The position numbers and the translations under genes are program-made. A stretch of DNA of 64,000 nt from Panagrolaimus kolymaensis (taxonomy: Eukaryota > Nematoda > Chromadorea > Rhabditida > Panagrolaimidae): the NCBI GenBank assembly GCA_028622995.1, contig JAJQJQ010000005.1, positions 930,001-994,000 of the forward strand, written 5' to 3'. Below, piece by piece: positions 1 to 9,885 of the stretch. Position 1 is the stretch's first letter. Each line of letters starts with the position of its first letter. The notes beneath the pieces were generated by a model. That model had not been told where the DNA came from. It saw only the letters and a program-made list of their open reading frames with translations, and did not search any database.

Positions 1-734
1 TACAAATGGAATCCAAAGCTCATTGTTGATTGTTTGTATTTTGGACGTGCTCTCTCACCATTTGCTTACAAATACGATCTTTATGTTCAAAATTATGGTG
101 AAATGCCAATGGTCAACGTTGTTACAAATGGAATTATCTGTGATTCTTATGATAAAAGAATGGTATCAAAAATTCTTCGCTGTGAAGCTAAAGTAATTGG
201 GTTCCCTGAATGTGAACTTTCAATGGAAGAATTTCTCCTTTTTACTCAATCTGGTTTGGTTCAAGTATGGAATTCATCTAACGCTAATATTCGTGATGAA
301 AATGGTAAACTCATCTCTCTTGAAGATCTATTGCTTCCTTTACCAAATGCTGAAGTTGTTGGGTTTGTTTTGTTTTATAAATTATGATATTAAAAGTTTG
401 TTTTTAGTGCCAAAGTTCAAGATGTCACCCAAGGAAATTCATCTAAAATTGTTTCTTGGAATAACAAAATCGAACGTCTTGCTCTTGATTTTCATGGACC
501 AATCAACATTGATCATTTTTATGAACTTCTTAAAGTTTATTTTTTACTTTTTATGGTTTACATTATTAGCCAAATTTTTAGAAAGTCCTTGCTCCTAAAG
601 CTTCTCTTCGCATTCGGTTCTATGGTTTAACAAGTGAAACTTATGTTGCAACTTTCAAAGCTGAAATGAAAACAAAAATCAAAACGTGGAAACCTAAAAA
701 ACAAAAACCAACTCTTTATATTTTTGAATTTTAA
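1..734 (+). CDS. F-box-like protein, 5'-truncated by window edge
   Basis: This is the 3' part of a gene that enters from the left edge; exons are about 1-362, 408-534 and 582-734. It is closely related to the genes at 2791-3704 and 43568-44484, which supply the missing N-terminus: a degenerate F-box-like helix (FPYPHMCYIRE...QTCKFFHK). Visible here are the conserved middle (ECELSMEEFLLFTQSG), the LLLPLPNAE end of exon 1 followed by a phase-2 intron, and a second intron at phase 0 after FYELLK. The last exon ends KPKKQKPTLYIFEF. Both splice sites of each intron are canonical GT-AG and the frame is open throughout, so this copy looks intact. F-box proteins recruit substrates to SCF ubiquitin ligases; that role is inferred only from the N-terminal motif of the paralogues. 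The substrate is unknown. Confidence 0.75.
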
Positions 735-2790
735 TATTATTTTGTTCATGTTGTTCTTTTAAGCTTCCATTTTATTTTTGTTTCTTCATTTCTTACTTGT
801 ATTTGTTTTGTTTGTTTGATCGTTCTTGTGTTTTCATATGCTTTAAATAAATACTGTTTTTGTTACATTTTTTTCATTTTTTTTATCAACGAAGCTTAAA
901 CTTTCCTTTTTTTTCTCTTAATTTTCTGCTGAGTATTTTATAACTTTTTTAAACTGCGATCGTAACAATCATTTTTAGAAATCTTACTTAAAAATATTTT
1001 ACTTGGATAAGCAAACATTACATCTCAGGAAAGTATAGTTTTACACCAAAAAATGATATTTGTACTTTTAAATCATTTCTTCTTCTTTTCTTTTTTTTGC
1101 CAAAAAATAAATGAGACCTAAAAGCAATGACAATTAAAAAACCAAAAGGAGGTTTATCATCCAAAAAATTTTAGGTTGTGCTATCAGTGTTTTACTTAGA
1201 CTCCCTTTTCTTATCAAGAATTCATGTGAGGTGGATGATATCTTCAAACAAAAACAATGATCACTTGTTTGAACTTAGGAATTATTACTTCGGTTGAGCA
1301 AAGAAATTAGAAAAATATTTAACCAATGCCTTTATCGAAAACCTATAGGTAAAAAAAGGTTATTAGATACATACAAAAACAAATAATAAATAAATAAACA
1401 ATATTTCAATTTTTCTCATTCATTAAAGAGACATAGCTATTTCATGCCTTTTTTGAAATTTCGATAGTCTTCTTTCGTTTGTTGTCTTCGTTTTTCTTGT
1501 TTCAAGTTTGTTTTTTGTTTTGTTCGTTTATGTGATTCATTCATTTTCCAAAACACTCTTTTTTGCTGGTTTCTGCTTTCATTCGTGAAAATCGAAATGA
1601 AACTGAGAAAATTTACTTAACTGCTGCAAAAGCAAAAGAAATAATCAAGAGTTTTTTGAAGATATTATTTGCTTTATTTTTTTTTAATTTAAGAATTTTG
1701 TCTTCATTCACGAACACCGGCAAACAATTGATGAGCTAAAGAATTTACTTTAAAAAAATAAAGGACATTTTAAAAATTTTGTATTTATTTATCAAAGCTT
1801 ACACTTTTTGCTCCACACTAAGAGACCATAGAATTAATGCTAACATAATTTTAAGTTTTAAGATGATGCAATCCTTCATTGTAGGAACCTATCTAACATT
1901 CGTTGATTGCACAGTTTTTAATTAAAGGATTGTTTCGCAAAATTTATCGGCAATCATATACTTCTATTATTTCCTTGCCGCATGGATGTACATAAGCCCC
2001 GTTTTCACGCGCTTCTATTGATTAACGCATCACTTTCCTTCTAATTGCTAAATTCATTTTCTTTCAAATAAAATTCTTTTCCATGTTTTTATTAACAAAA
2101 AATCATGATTTTCGGGTATGTGAATTTGATATAATTAGGGAAGATTGTTTACATTTTTAAACATTTATTTATAACATTAGGAATGCAAGAAAAAAAGAAA
2201 AATAACATAAAGTTTTTCATGAACTGTTTTACTTTTATTATTCGAATTAATGGCTGTTGTTGGTAGGTCCAAATAAAAGTTTAAATTTCTTTTATCATTT
2301 TTCTTTTCCTTAAAACATAACGGAAACTTTTCTATTTTTGACTTGGGTTTCATAAGAAAAATTATGTAACAGCTGTAAATTTCAATAAACAACATTTTTT
2401 ATTTTGAAATTCTATTTCACGTTGACGTGAAATATCAATTCCATTAATCAAGTTGTTGTTAATAAATAGCCTTTTCTCCTTAAAATGGAATCGAAAAATA
2501 AGCTTCGAATTATAAAATTTAGAAAAAATAAACAAAAAAATTGTTTGTTTTTTTATTAATAAATTCGCGGCATTTTAAAAGCTTTTAGGTTTTCAAAACG
2601 AAAACAATCTTGAAAAGCTTCTGTAATTTTTTTTAGGAACCGTTTGAAACAAAAAAAAGTTTCATTTCATTTTTCTTCTTATGCGTTAGCTGTACTAATC
2701 AAATATTTTCTCGCGTTATCGTTTTTTTTTATTATATTAACTTTTTTTCTGGTAGTTTACGTTTGTTAATTTTTCTAATTTTTAGCAAAG
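735..2790. other. AT-rich intergenic stretch
   Basis: There is no convincing coding exon here. The first 150 bases are the 3' flank of the upstream gene, with an AATAAA signal near 847, and are repeated almost verbatim after the gene ending at 3704. The remainder is poly-A/poly-T rich sequence with no tRNA-like or repeat structure that I can support. Confidence 0.6.
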
Positions 2791-3704
2791 ATGTATCAAT
2801 ATCTTGGCTCTCTTGCTCGTCAAAATGTTTCAAACCGTGGAATGATTACATTCAATGAAGATAACATCCAACGTCAATACTTTGCCTTTCCGTATCCTCA
2901 CATGTGCTATATTCGAGAAAGTGCTGACGCTGAAATTCAACTCAAGCTTCGTCAAACTTGCAAGTTCTTTCACAAATGGAATCCAAAAGTTATTGTTGAT
3001 AATTTGTTGATTGGCTATGAACCTTCACCAAATGCAGGCAAAATGGATCTTTATGTTCGAAATTATGATGAAATGCCAATGGTCAACGTTGTTACAAATG
3101 GAATTATCTTTGACTCTTATGATAAAAGAATGATTTCCAAAATTCATCGTTGCGAAGCTAAATATATTCGGTTACCTAAATGTGAACTTTCAATGGAAGA
3201 ATTTCTCCTTTTTACTCGATCTGGTTTGGTTCAAGTATGGAATTCATCTAACGCTAATATTCGTGATGAAAATGGTAAACTCATCTCTCTTGAAGATCTA
3301 TTGCTTCATTTACCAAATGCTGAAAGTGTTAGGTATGTTATATTTTATAATTTTTGATATTAAAAGTTTGTTTTTTGTGCCAACGTTCAAGATGTAACAC
3401 ATGTTGATTTATCTAAAATTGTTTCATGGAATAACAAAATCGAAGAACTTGTTCTCAATTTTCACACACCAATCAACGTTGATCACTTTTATGAACTTCT
3501 CAAAGTAAGCTTTTTTACTTTTTATGGTTTACATTATTATCCAGATTTTAGAAAATCCTTGCTCCTAAAGCTCATCTTGGCATTCGTTTCACTGGTTTAA
3601 CAAATGAAACATATTTGTCAACTTTCGAAGCTCAAATGAAAACAAAAATCAAAACGTGGAAACCTAAAAAGCAAAAACCAACTCTTTATATTTTTGAATT
3701 TTAA
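2791..3704 (+). pseudogene. F-box-like paralogue with damaged splice acceptor
   Basis: A tandem copy of the gene at 1-734. Exon 1 (2791-3332) is complete: it starts MYQYLGSLARQNVSN, has the F-box-like segment FPYPHMCYIRE to CKFFHKWNP, and ends at LPNAES with a GTATG donor. Exon 2 (3378-3504) and exon 3 (3552-3704) are open and closely match the paralogues. The intron between exons 1 and 2 should end TTTTTAG (as at 401-407) but reads TTTTTTG at 3371-3377, so AG has become TG. Other nearby AG dinucleotides lead quickly to stops in the frame (for example TAA or TGA just after 3390). Either a rare TG acceptor is used, or the gene makes only a truncated protein. Because the downstream exons remain clean, the lesion is probably recent or a sequencing error. 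Confidence 0.6.
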
Positions 3705-3830
3705 TATTATTTTTTTCATGTTATTTTATTTTTGTTTCTTCATTTCTTACTTGTCTTTATTTTGTTTGTTTGTTCATGTGTTTTCATATGCTTTAAATAA
3801 ATACTGTTTTTGTTACATTTTTTCCACTAT
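3705..3830 (+). repeat. Duplicated 3' flank of the F-box-like pair
   Basis: About 125 bases after the second F-box-like gene (the TTCATG...ATTTTGTTTGTTTG tract and the TTTTCATATGCTTTAAATAAATACTG polyadenylation region) match 735-880 after the first gene with small indels. The tandem duplication therefore included the 3' UTR and polyadenylation signal, not only the coding region. Confidence 0.75.
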
Positions 3831-4058
3831 TATTATTATTCCACCAACAGCTAAATTTTTTTGATCAAAAGACTACTTTATCCATTGAGAATTATATGTA
3901 TGGAATGTTTATGAATCCAATACAATTTATTTATTTCTTGTTTACAAATTATCCGTGTATGTAACAAATTAGGTACTTTTTAGTTAATATTTTACATACA
4001 AAACTTTTTTACAAAATTTTGTTATTTGATTAAGTTTGGCCAAATTTAAAGTTTTAGA

Positions 4059-4608
4059 TTAATGTAAGCAATCACGGGCTTCACCAGAAAATTTTCCAGC
4101 TAATTCAAGTGTGCCAGCATCATAAACGGATTTGGCTGTTTCAGAACGAGTGATATAATTTTTTGGAATGTTGATGGAAACTTTACGTTGGCATGGCTAA
4201 AAACAATGTTCGATGATTAAAATGTTTTAAAAGGAATGATTGGTTTACCATCCAATCATCACAATCATGATAAATGTTAAATTTGGGAGTTATTCTTGAA
4301 ACTTCATGAGCAGTTCCAGAAATCTCAAAGAAGCCTTGAGAATCAGTGCGACCCGAAGCAATTTTGTCATCGAGGGTGAAGGCTAAAAATTAAATCAACC
4401 GAAATCTTGATTTTCGCACAATAGAAAAAAAAATCTTACTATCATGATCATAAAGTTTTACAAGGACATTGGATGCAGGTCTGCCATTGCATTTTAAATA
4501 TCCTCGAACTCCAATACTTTGAGATGGACGAAGCTTGATGTATTCTCTGGCTTCAAAGCAGCTAATAGCGATGGAAAAAATGATAAAAAATAATATTAAT
4601 TTATTCAT
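4059..4608 (-). CDS. Transthyretin-like (TTL) family secreted protein A
   Basis: Three exons, 4608-4440, 4382-4249 and 4196-4059, give 146 residues. An N-terminal signal peptide (MNKLILFFIIFSIAISC) precedes the family signature SIGVRGYLKCNGRPASN, then VKLYDHDT, DDKIASGRTDSQGFF, ISGTAHEVSRITPKFNIYHD, and a C-terminus ending ARDCLH. Four cysteines at positions usual for the family are present. TTL proteins are secreted, nematode-specific relatives of transthyretin with a beta-sandwich fold; most have no known ligand. It is the first of four minus-strand copies in this window. Intron 1 and the adjoining halves of exons 1 and 2 are nearly identical to TTL D at 14403, which suggests gene conversion. 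The start codon sits directly before the signal peptide. Confidence 0.9.
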
Positions 4609-5295
4609 TTTATTTTATTTCTAAAAAAATTTCTCTTTAAAATGTTTTTAGAAAAAATAAATAAAACGTGAATGAATGTTTGATCGAATTAAATTTTTTG
4701 AGATCAAACAAACTTTATTTTATTTTATTTTTTAAACTCTCGGAACATAAACAAAAAAAGAAAAAACATAAACTAAATTGAAAAGCGAGAAAACAAAGAA
4801 GAAGCAATTTTTCAAAAACCATTGGATTCCAATTATTTATCAACAAGCTAGCTAGCTTGAAGGAATAAAACATGTCTGATGTGTTGCTGCTTTTTGTTCC
4901 TTTATTTTTTAAAACACAGCAAACAGTTGTGAACTTGTTTATAAATAAATTGTTGGACATCTGTTGTTTTATGTTATTTTTAAGCTTAAGGGGATCGAAA
5001 CAAACAAAACTTTGAACTTTAGAAAACTTTTAAGACTTTTATAGCAGTAGGAAGTCATGCGAGTAAAAAAGTGCAAAAAAAGCTTTCTTTCGACATTGAA
5101 AATTTTTACAATAGCTTCAATTTTGTGTTTATCTTTTTGCGAATTCATTAAACTTTTTATGGAAAAAAAAATTTATTTATTAAAAATATATTTAAAAGTC
5201 TATTTCATTTTACAAACAAAAACAAACATTACAAATAATAATCATGGCATTTATTTACACACAAAAAGCATCGTTGTTGCTATTGTGAATGTTAT
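4609..5295. other. Intergenic DNA between TTL A and disrupted TTL B
   Basis: No gene supported. It contains AT-rich sequence and TTTATTTATTT runs near 4720, presumably the promoter of TTL A and the 3' flank of TTL B. Short open frames here lack splice partners or recognisable protein features. Confidence 0.5.
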
Positions 5296-5353
5296 TTATT
5301 TATGTAAGCAATCACGGCCTTCACCAGCGAATTTACCAGCTAATTCGATGGTT

Positions 5354-5361
5354 CCTGCATC
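5354..5361. repeat. hAT target-site duplication, left copy
   Basis: CCTGCATC directly abuts the left end of the element and is repeated at 9372-9379. It lies within the last exon of the interrupted transthyretin-like gene, where the other TTL paralogues have the same sequence or one very close to it, only once. Confidence 0.93.
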
Positions 5362-5815
5362 CAACCCTGTAAGCCAACCGTCATTTTCGACGGTTACCAC
5401 CGTCTTTTGACGGTTTTGACCGTCAATTTTTTTTTTCCAAAAACTCAAGATTATTGATAAATAAGCTATGGAGATTATTGCTGCTCTATTTTTTATAGTT
5501 GAAACCTATTTCAGAGCCTGACGGTCTCCACCGTCAACTGACGGTCGCCACCGTCAAGAGACGGTTGAAACCGACGATGCGCATTTTAGTTATGAATTTT
5601 TTTTTAAGGTTTCAAAATGATTTTTAACATTGAAAAAATATTATAAAAGCTAATTTCAAGCAATGATTAACGAGTTTTTTCCAATTCAATTCATTATTAA
5701 TATCAAAAATGCACAAAAAATGTGAAATACATGTAAATTTTTTTTCTGTTTTTGTTTATTATTTTATTTTTATTTTTTTAATGCAAGATTATTTTGAACA
5801 TATAAAAATGAAATA
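5362..5815 (+). repeat. Left terminal inverted repeat of the hAT element
   Basis: About 454 bases equal to the reverse complement of 8918-9371, including homopolymer runs of identical length. Two clusters (roughly 5376-5432 and 5519-5575) contain ten ACCGTC/GACGGT hexamers in alternating orientation, probably transposase-binding sites. The similarity ends abruptly near 5815 in AT-rich sequence. Confidence 0.9.
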
Positions 5816-5973
5816 CAAATATATATTATTTTTAGATTATAATATTGTTTTACCATCATTAAAAAACAAAAAATTGTTATTATAAATATGTATGTATGAG
5901 AAATATTTAAAAAATTTAAGAGTTTGGAGAAAGTTTAACTTAAAAAACCATTAGAAAATAATTATAACAATGT

Positions 5974-8477
5974 TTAAACGTCCATAACTTCAGGTTCTTC
6001 TTCTTCAATTATAACAGGCAAAAAAGGAGCATACTTTTTTTTAAATTTTTCCATATTCTTCATCTTTATCAACATACTCACAGTTTCTGGTGATAAAGAT
6101 CCACGTAACTTCGTCGCGGTCCTTCCCAATAAAGAAAAAACCCTTTCGCTTGCGGCACTGCTTGTGATGCACAGAACTTTTCTAGCTAGGATAGCAATAT
6201 GAGGAAATACTTTAGCGTTTGCTTTCCAAAATTCAATTGCGTCGGCATAATTGTAAACAATGCTGTTTGATCTCAAGTCAAGGTAGTTCTCAACCTCAAC
6301 ATCGGTTGGATAAGTTACAATTGTTTGTCGATGCTGAGTAAAAGGGGAAGGAGGAGCCGCTGCATATGGATCTTCTACCGATTCATCATTGCTAACTTTA
6401 TGAACCCATTTCTTTAAAGTTTCTATGGCCTGTAAAACATTTATTATTCCTATCAAAATTTATTATAATATAGTTTACCGAAGGGATAGAAATTTGTGGA
6501 ATTTCAAGAATCTTATCTTTGTTTAGTGGATCGAGCAGCAAACCCAAAATATAGTAGTCAGATTTTGCAAATAATGTTAATTGATAATCAACGACTTTCA
6601 AAGCAGCTTGGGCCATCGCTTTTCGATCAGCATTATCATCTTCAATTTGGTCGACAAAAAATTGTCTTAAACGATAATATTCAATATAGACTTTGTTTAT
6701 TGTTGGAGAAGTTTCAGACTAAAATTTTAGTTATATGAAAAATTCAGAATGAACATAGGGAAGTAAGTAAAAGACATACTTGGAAAAGAGTAACTGCGTC
6801 TTTAATCGGTTCTAACAATTCTGTATATGATTTTAAAAGAGGCAAGGTTGAACGATATTCTTGAAGTGCTTCTCGATAAACATATCGACCATTAGCAGAA
6901 TAGCTATAAAGTTTAGTATTAATTAAATCCATTTGTTGTTGATTTAATTTGGTTAAGCTTTCTATTGAGCGGAAACGGGACAACCAGCGGGTTTCAGTGA
7001 ATTTGAATAAAGAGCCACCAGCTTTTGATATTTTGTTTTTTAACCAAGGTCGAGAGCTAAAATAACAAAAATAAATAAATATTAAATAGCTTTTATGATG
7101 GCTTACTTCACTCCCTTGATTATTTTCATTGACATATCCAATTTTTTTTCAATTAATGTTAATCTTTCACGAGTAGTAACATCTAATTGAAATTCTGCTG
7201 GCAAGTAGTTATTTTTATATGGGCATACGGCCCTTTTGCTGAGTAAGTTCAACAAATGGCAAGTATCATTCAAACGAGTGTATTCATTCAATGCTCTTAC
7301 GATATTACTTCCCTGATCACTCGTAATTACAATATTATTCTTTAAAAGTTCCAAAGTAATGCCATGTTTTTCTAAAGTCTGAGTTAAGTCATCCAAGACT
7401 TCATGACTTTCTGTGGTTTCGGCAGAAAATTCATGAAAATCCAAAATCCAATTTTCAATTTGCCTACAATTCAAAAATCAATAATTTATGTTAAAGAATA
7501 AAAGAAGAATATTTACCAATCTTCTGTAGTAAAATGGATTGTAACTACAAAATACTGAGAACCTTTGGTACCGAAGTCAAGCGTCAATGCAGCTCCAAAT
7601 TTTTTAACATGATCAAGGATATGCTTTGAAAATTGGGGTTCCATTGTTTTGACAAAAGCTTTGCAATAATTTTTAACAGTTTGCCTGGAAGGAATAAAGC
7701 CCAAAATTGATGGATCGTTAGCAGGGATCACTTTGTTACGTGCACAAGAAATACCATAATCAAAACTGCAAAAAAAAATTTAAAATTTTAGTAAAATATT
7801 GGATTGTTTACCCTTCGCGATATATGCTTTCCATCAAGTTTTTAAGCCCATTATGTTCAACTGTGGAAAATGGGACAACGTCAGTTGCAACCATAAAAGA
7901 TAATAACTCTGTTAGTTTTAACTTTAAATGAGCTGGCGGTTCAACATCTTCTTGATTTTGATTTTGGTGTACATTTTTTTCATGCGAGCTTTAAAAAATT
8001 TGTTATAAAAATTTAAGCTATAGTTCATTTTTCACCCACTTTTTTTTAATACATATTCATTTTATGAGTTTAGATTAATAAATGCCAAATTATAAAAAAG
8101 TTTAATCTAATTTTTATATGTAGAGCCTTTTAAAAAAAACGTAAAAAAATAAATAACAATAAGACAGTAATGAACTCAAAAAAAAGTATTAAAAAAAGTT
8201 GGCGCTAAAACGATTGAACCAAGCCCTTTTTAATGTATGCGACTTACTATAAAGTTTGACGACTGGTAATAGTTGCGGCAAAAATATACTTGCATTTAAC
8301 ACACGTTACCGCGGCTTCTTCCTTTGTTTCCTTATAAACAATTTTTTGACATCCAGCATATATTTTTTCTCCGAGTTCAAGGATTCCATTACGAAGCGCT
8401 TGCAAAATTTCATTTCTATCGATCGATGTAAGTTTACCTTCGTAAACTTTATTTCGGCTCCCAGGAGTAAGGCTCAT
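5974..8477 (-). CDS. hAT-family transposase, intact
   Basis: Seven exons (8477-8248, 7988-7812, 7765-7517, 7463-7107, 7056-6780, 6718-6479, 6429-5974) splice with canonical sites and consistent phases into 1,986 nt, 661 residues with no internal stop. Recognisable hAT features in order are: a short N-terminal CxxC segment (TCVKCKYIF) that may be part of a BED-like zinc finger; the first catalytic Asp in ALTLDFGTKG; the second in ITSDQGSNIVRAL, followed by CHLLN; the TRW block (FTETRWLSRFRS); and the C-terminal hAT dimerisation region (SAASERVFSLLGRTATKLRG, then SPETVSMLIKM). The acidic tail is EEEEPEVMDV. The enzyme should cut and paste the element via its terminal repeats. Family-level identification is secure; which hAT clade it belongs to was not determined. 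Confidence 0.92.
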
Positions 8478-8917
8478 TTTAGTTTACCACAATTTTAAAG
8501 CAAAATTCATTTACCAAGAATTACTAAATATAAAAAATCAAAAAATGGCTTTTTTGGCTTTTATAAACAATCGTTATATGCTATTTCGAACAAAATTTAT
8601 AAAAAGTCATGCTGTCATATGTCGATGCCCTTTTCGAAGGTTGTTTACAACTTTTAAGAAATTTTATCTTATGTTGATTTTCATTCTAGAAAGAAAAATA
8701 TCGAAAAATATTTGGTGTTTTATTTTGTCGGCGACTTTTCTTTTGCACAAAAAAAGGATGTGGATAAACATTTTTGTTTTTCGTCTTATTTATTATTTTC
8801 CTTGAAAACTTTTTAAAAGAAAAAAAAACCTTTTAAAGATCCTTCGACATTTTGATGATATTTATATAGAAGTAAACATGTGGCATAAGGAAAGTGGCGT
8901 AATTTTTCGGTCGTTTA

Positions 8918-9371
8918 TATTTCATTTTTATATGTTCAAAATAATCTTGCATTAAAAAAATAAAAATAAAATAATAAACAAAAACAGAAAAAAAATTTAC
9001 ATGTATTTCACATTTTTTGTGCATTTTTGATATTAATAATGAATTGAATTGGAAAAAACTCGTTAATCATTGCTTGAAATTAGCTTTTATAATATTTTTT
9101 CAATGTTAAAAATCATTTTGAAACCTTAAAAAAAAATTCATAACTAAAATGCGCATCGTCGGTTTCAACCGTCTCTTGACGGTGGCGACCGTCAGTTGAC
9201 GGTGGAGACCGTCAGGCTCTGAAATAGGTTTCAACTATAAAAAATAGAGCAGCAATAATCTCCATAGCTTATTTATCAATAATCTTGAGTTTTTGGAAAA
9301 AAAAAATTGACGGTCAAAACCGTCAAAAGACGGTGGTAACCGTCGAAAATGACGGTTGGCTTACAGGGTTG
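8918..9371 (-). repeat. Right terminal inverted repeat of the hAT element
   Basis: Mirror copy of 5362-5815, with the same two clusters of ACCGTC/GACGGT hexamers. Such long repeats are unusual for hAT elements, whose terminal repeats are commonly only 10-30 bp. Confidence 0.9.
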
Positions 9372-9379
9372 CCTGCATC
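9372..9379. repeat. hAT target-site duplication, right copy
   Basis: CCTGCATC directly abuts the right end of the element and is identical to 5354-5361. Eight-base duplications are the rule for the hAT superfamily. Confidence 0.93.
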
Positions 9380-9885
9380 ATAAACGGATTTGGCATTTTC
9401 AGCACGGGTGATATAATTTTTGGGAACTTCAATGGAAACTTTACGTTGGCATGGCTAAAAATTTTATGTTGTTGTTGTGGAGTTAAAAAAGTTAAGTTTT
9501 TCTAAGGCTAGTTAGTGGCTTACCATCCAATCTTCGCAATCATGATAAATGTTAAATTTGGGAGTTATTCTTGAAACTTCATGGGCGGTTCCAGAAATAT
9601 CGAAGAATCCATTTGAATCAGTTCGACCCGAAGCAATTTTATCATCGAGGGTGAAGGCTAAAAATTTTATTACAATAATTTTGGTTTCATTTTCTTTGCA
9701 AAACAAAAAAGCTTACTATCATGATCATAAAGTTTCACAAGGATATTGGCTGCAGGTCTGCCATTGCATTTTAAAGTTCCTCGAACTCCGATACTTTGGG
9801 ATGGACGAACTTTGATAAATTCGGCAGCTTGAATGGTGCTAATTGCAACTAGACCAGCAAGGAGGACAAACAAGGAGGTATTCAT

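Larger units (their letters stand above)
5362..9371 (-). mobile_element. Complete autonomous-looking hAT-family DNA transposon
   Basis: The element is 4,010 bp. It is flanked by a perfect 8-bp target-site duplication (CCTGCATC at 5354-5361 and 9372-9379), the size typical of hAT elements. Its ends begin CAACCCTGTAAGCC and are inverted copies of each other for about 454 bp with no mismatch or indel that I can find. It carries one transposase gene in seven exons on the minus strand, open from start to stop. Each end holds an array of ACCGTC/GACGGT hexamers. Identical ends, an intact target duplication and an intact transposase all point to very recent insertion. Confidence 0.93.
5296..9885 (-). 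pseudogene. Transthyretin-like gene B, split by a hAT transposon
   Basis: Exons 9885-9717, 9657-9524 and 9454-9372 encode a signal peptide (MNTSLFVLLAGLVAISTIQA) and a typical TTL domain up to KSVYDAG. At that point the last exon is interrupted by the 4,010-bp element at 5362-9371. The remaining codons (through GEGRDCLHK and the stop) lie at 5296-5361 on the far side. The 8-bp CCTGCATC is duplicated on both sides. Apart from the insertion the frame is intact, so inactivation is recent. Translation would run from exon 3 into the transposon end and stop at about 9325-9323 after roughly 16 foreign residues, losing the conserved C-terminal cysteine. A truncated product is possible but a functional one is unlikely. 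Confidence 0.9.

Noticed and set aside
5376..5575. Regular short repeats that resemble a CRISPR or satellite array
   Set aside because: The hexamers alternate in orientation, have irregular spacing and occur only in the transposon ends; they are better read as transposase-binding sites.
8545..8805. Second coding gene inside the hAT element
   Set aside because: The 86-codon frame is AT-rich, hydrophobic and without known hAT accessory features; it lies just upstream of the transposase start.
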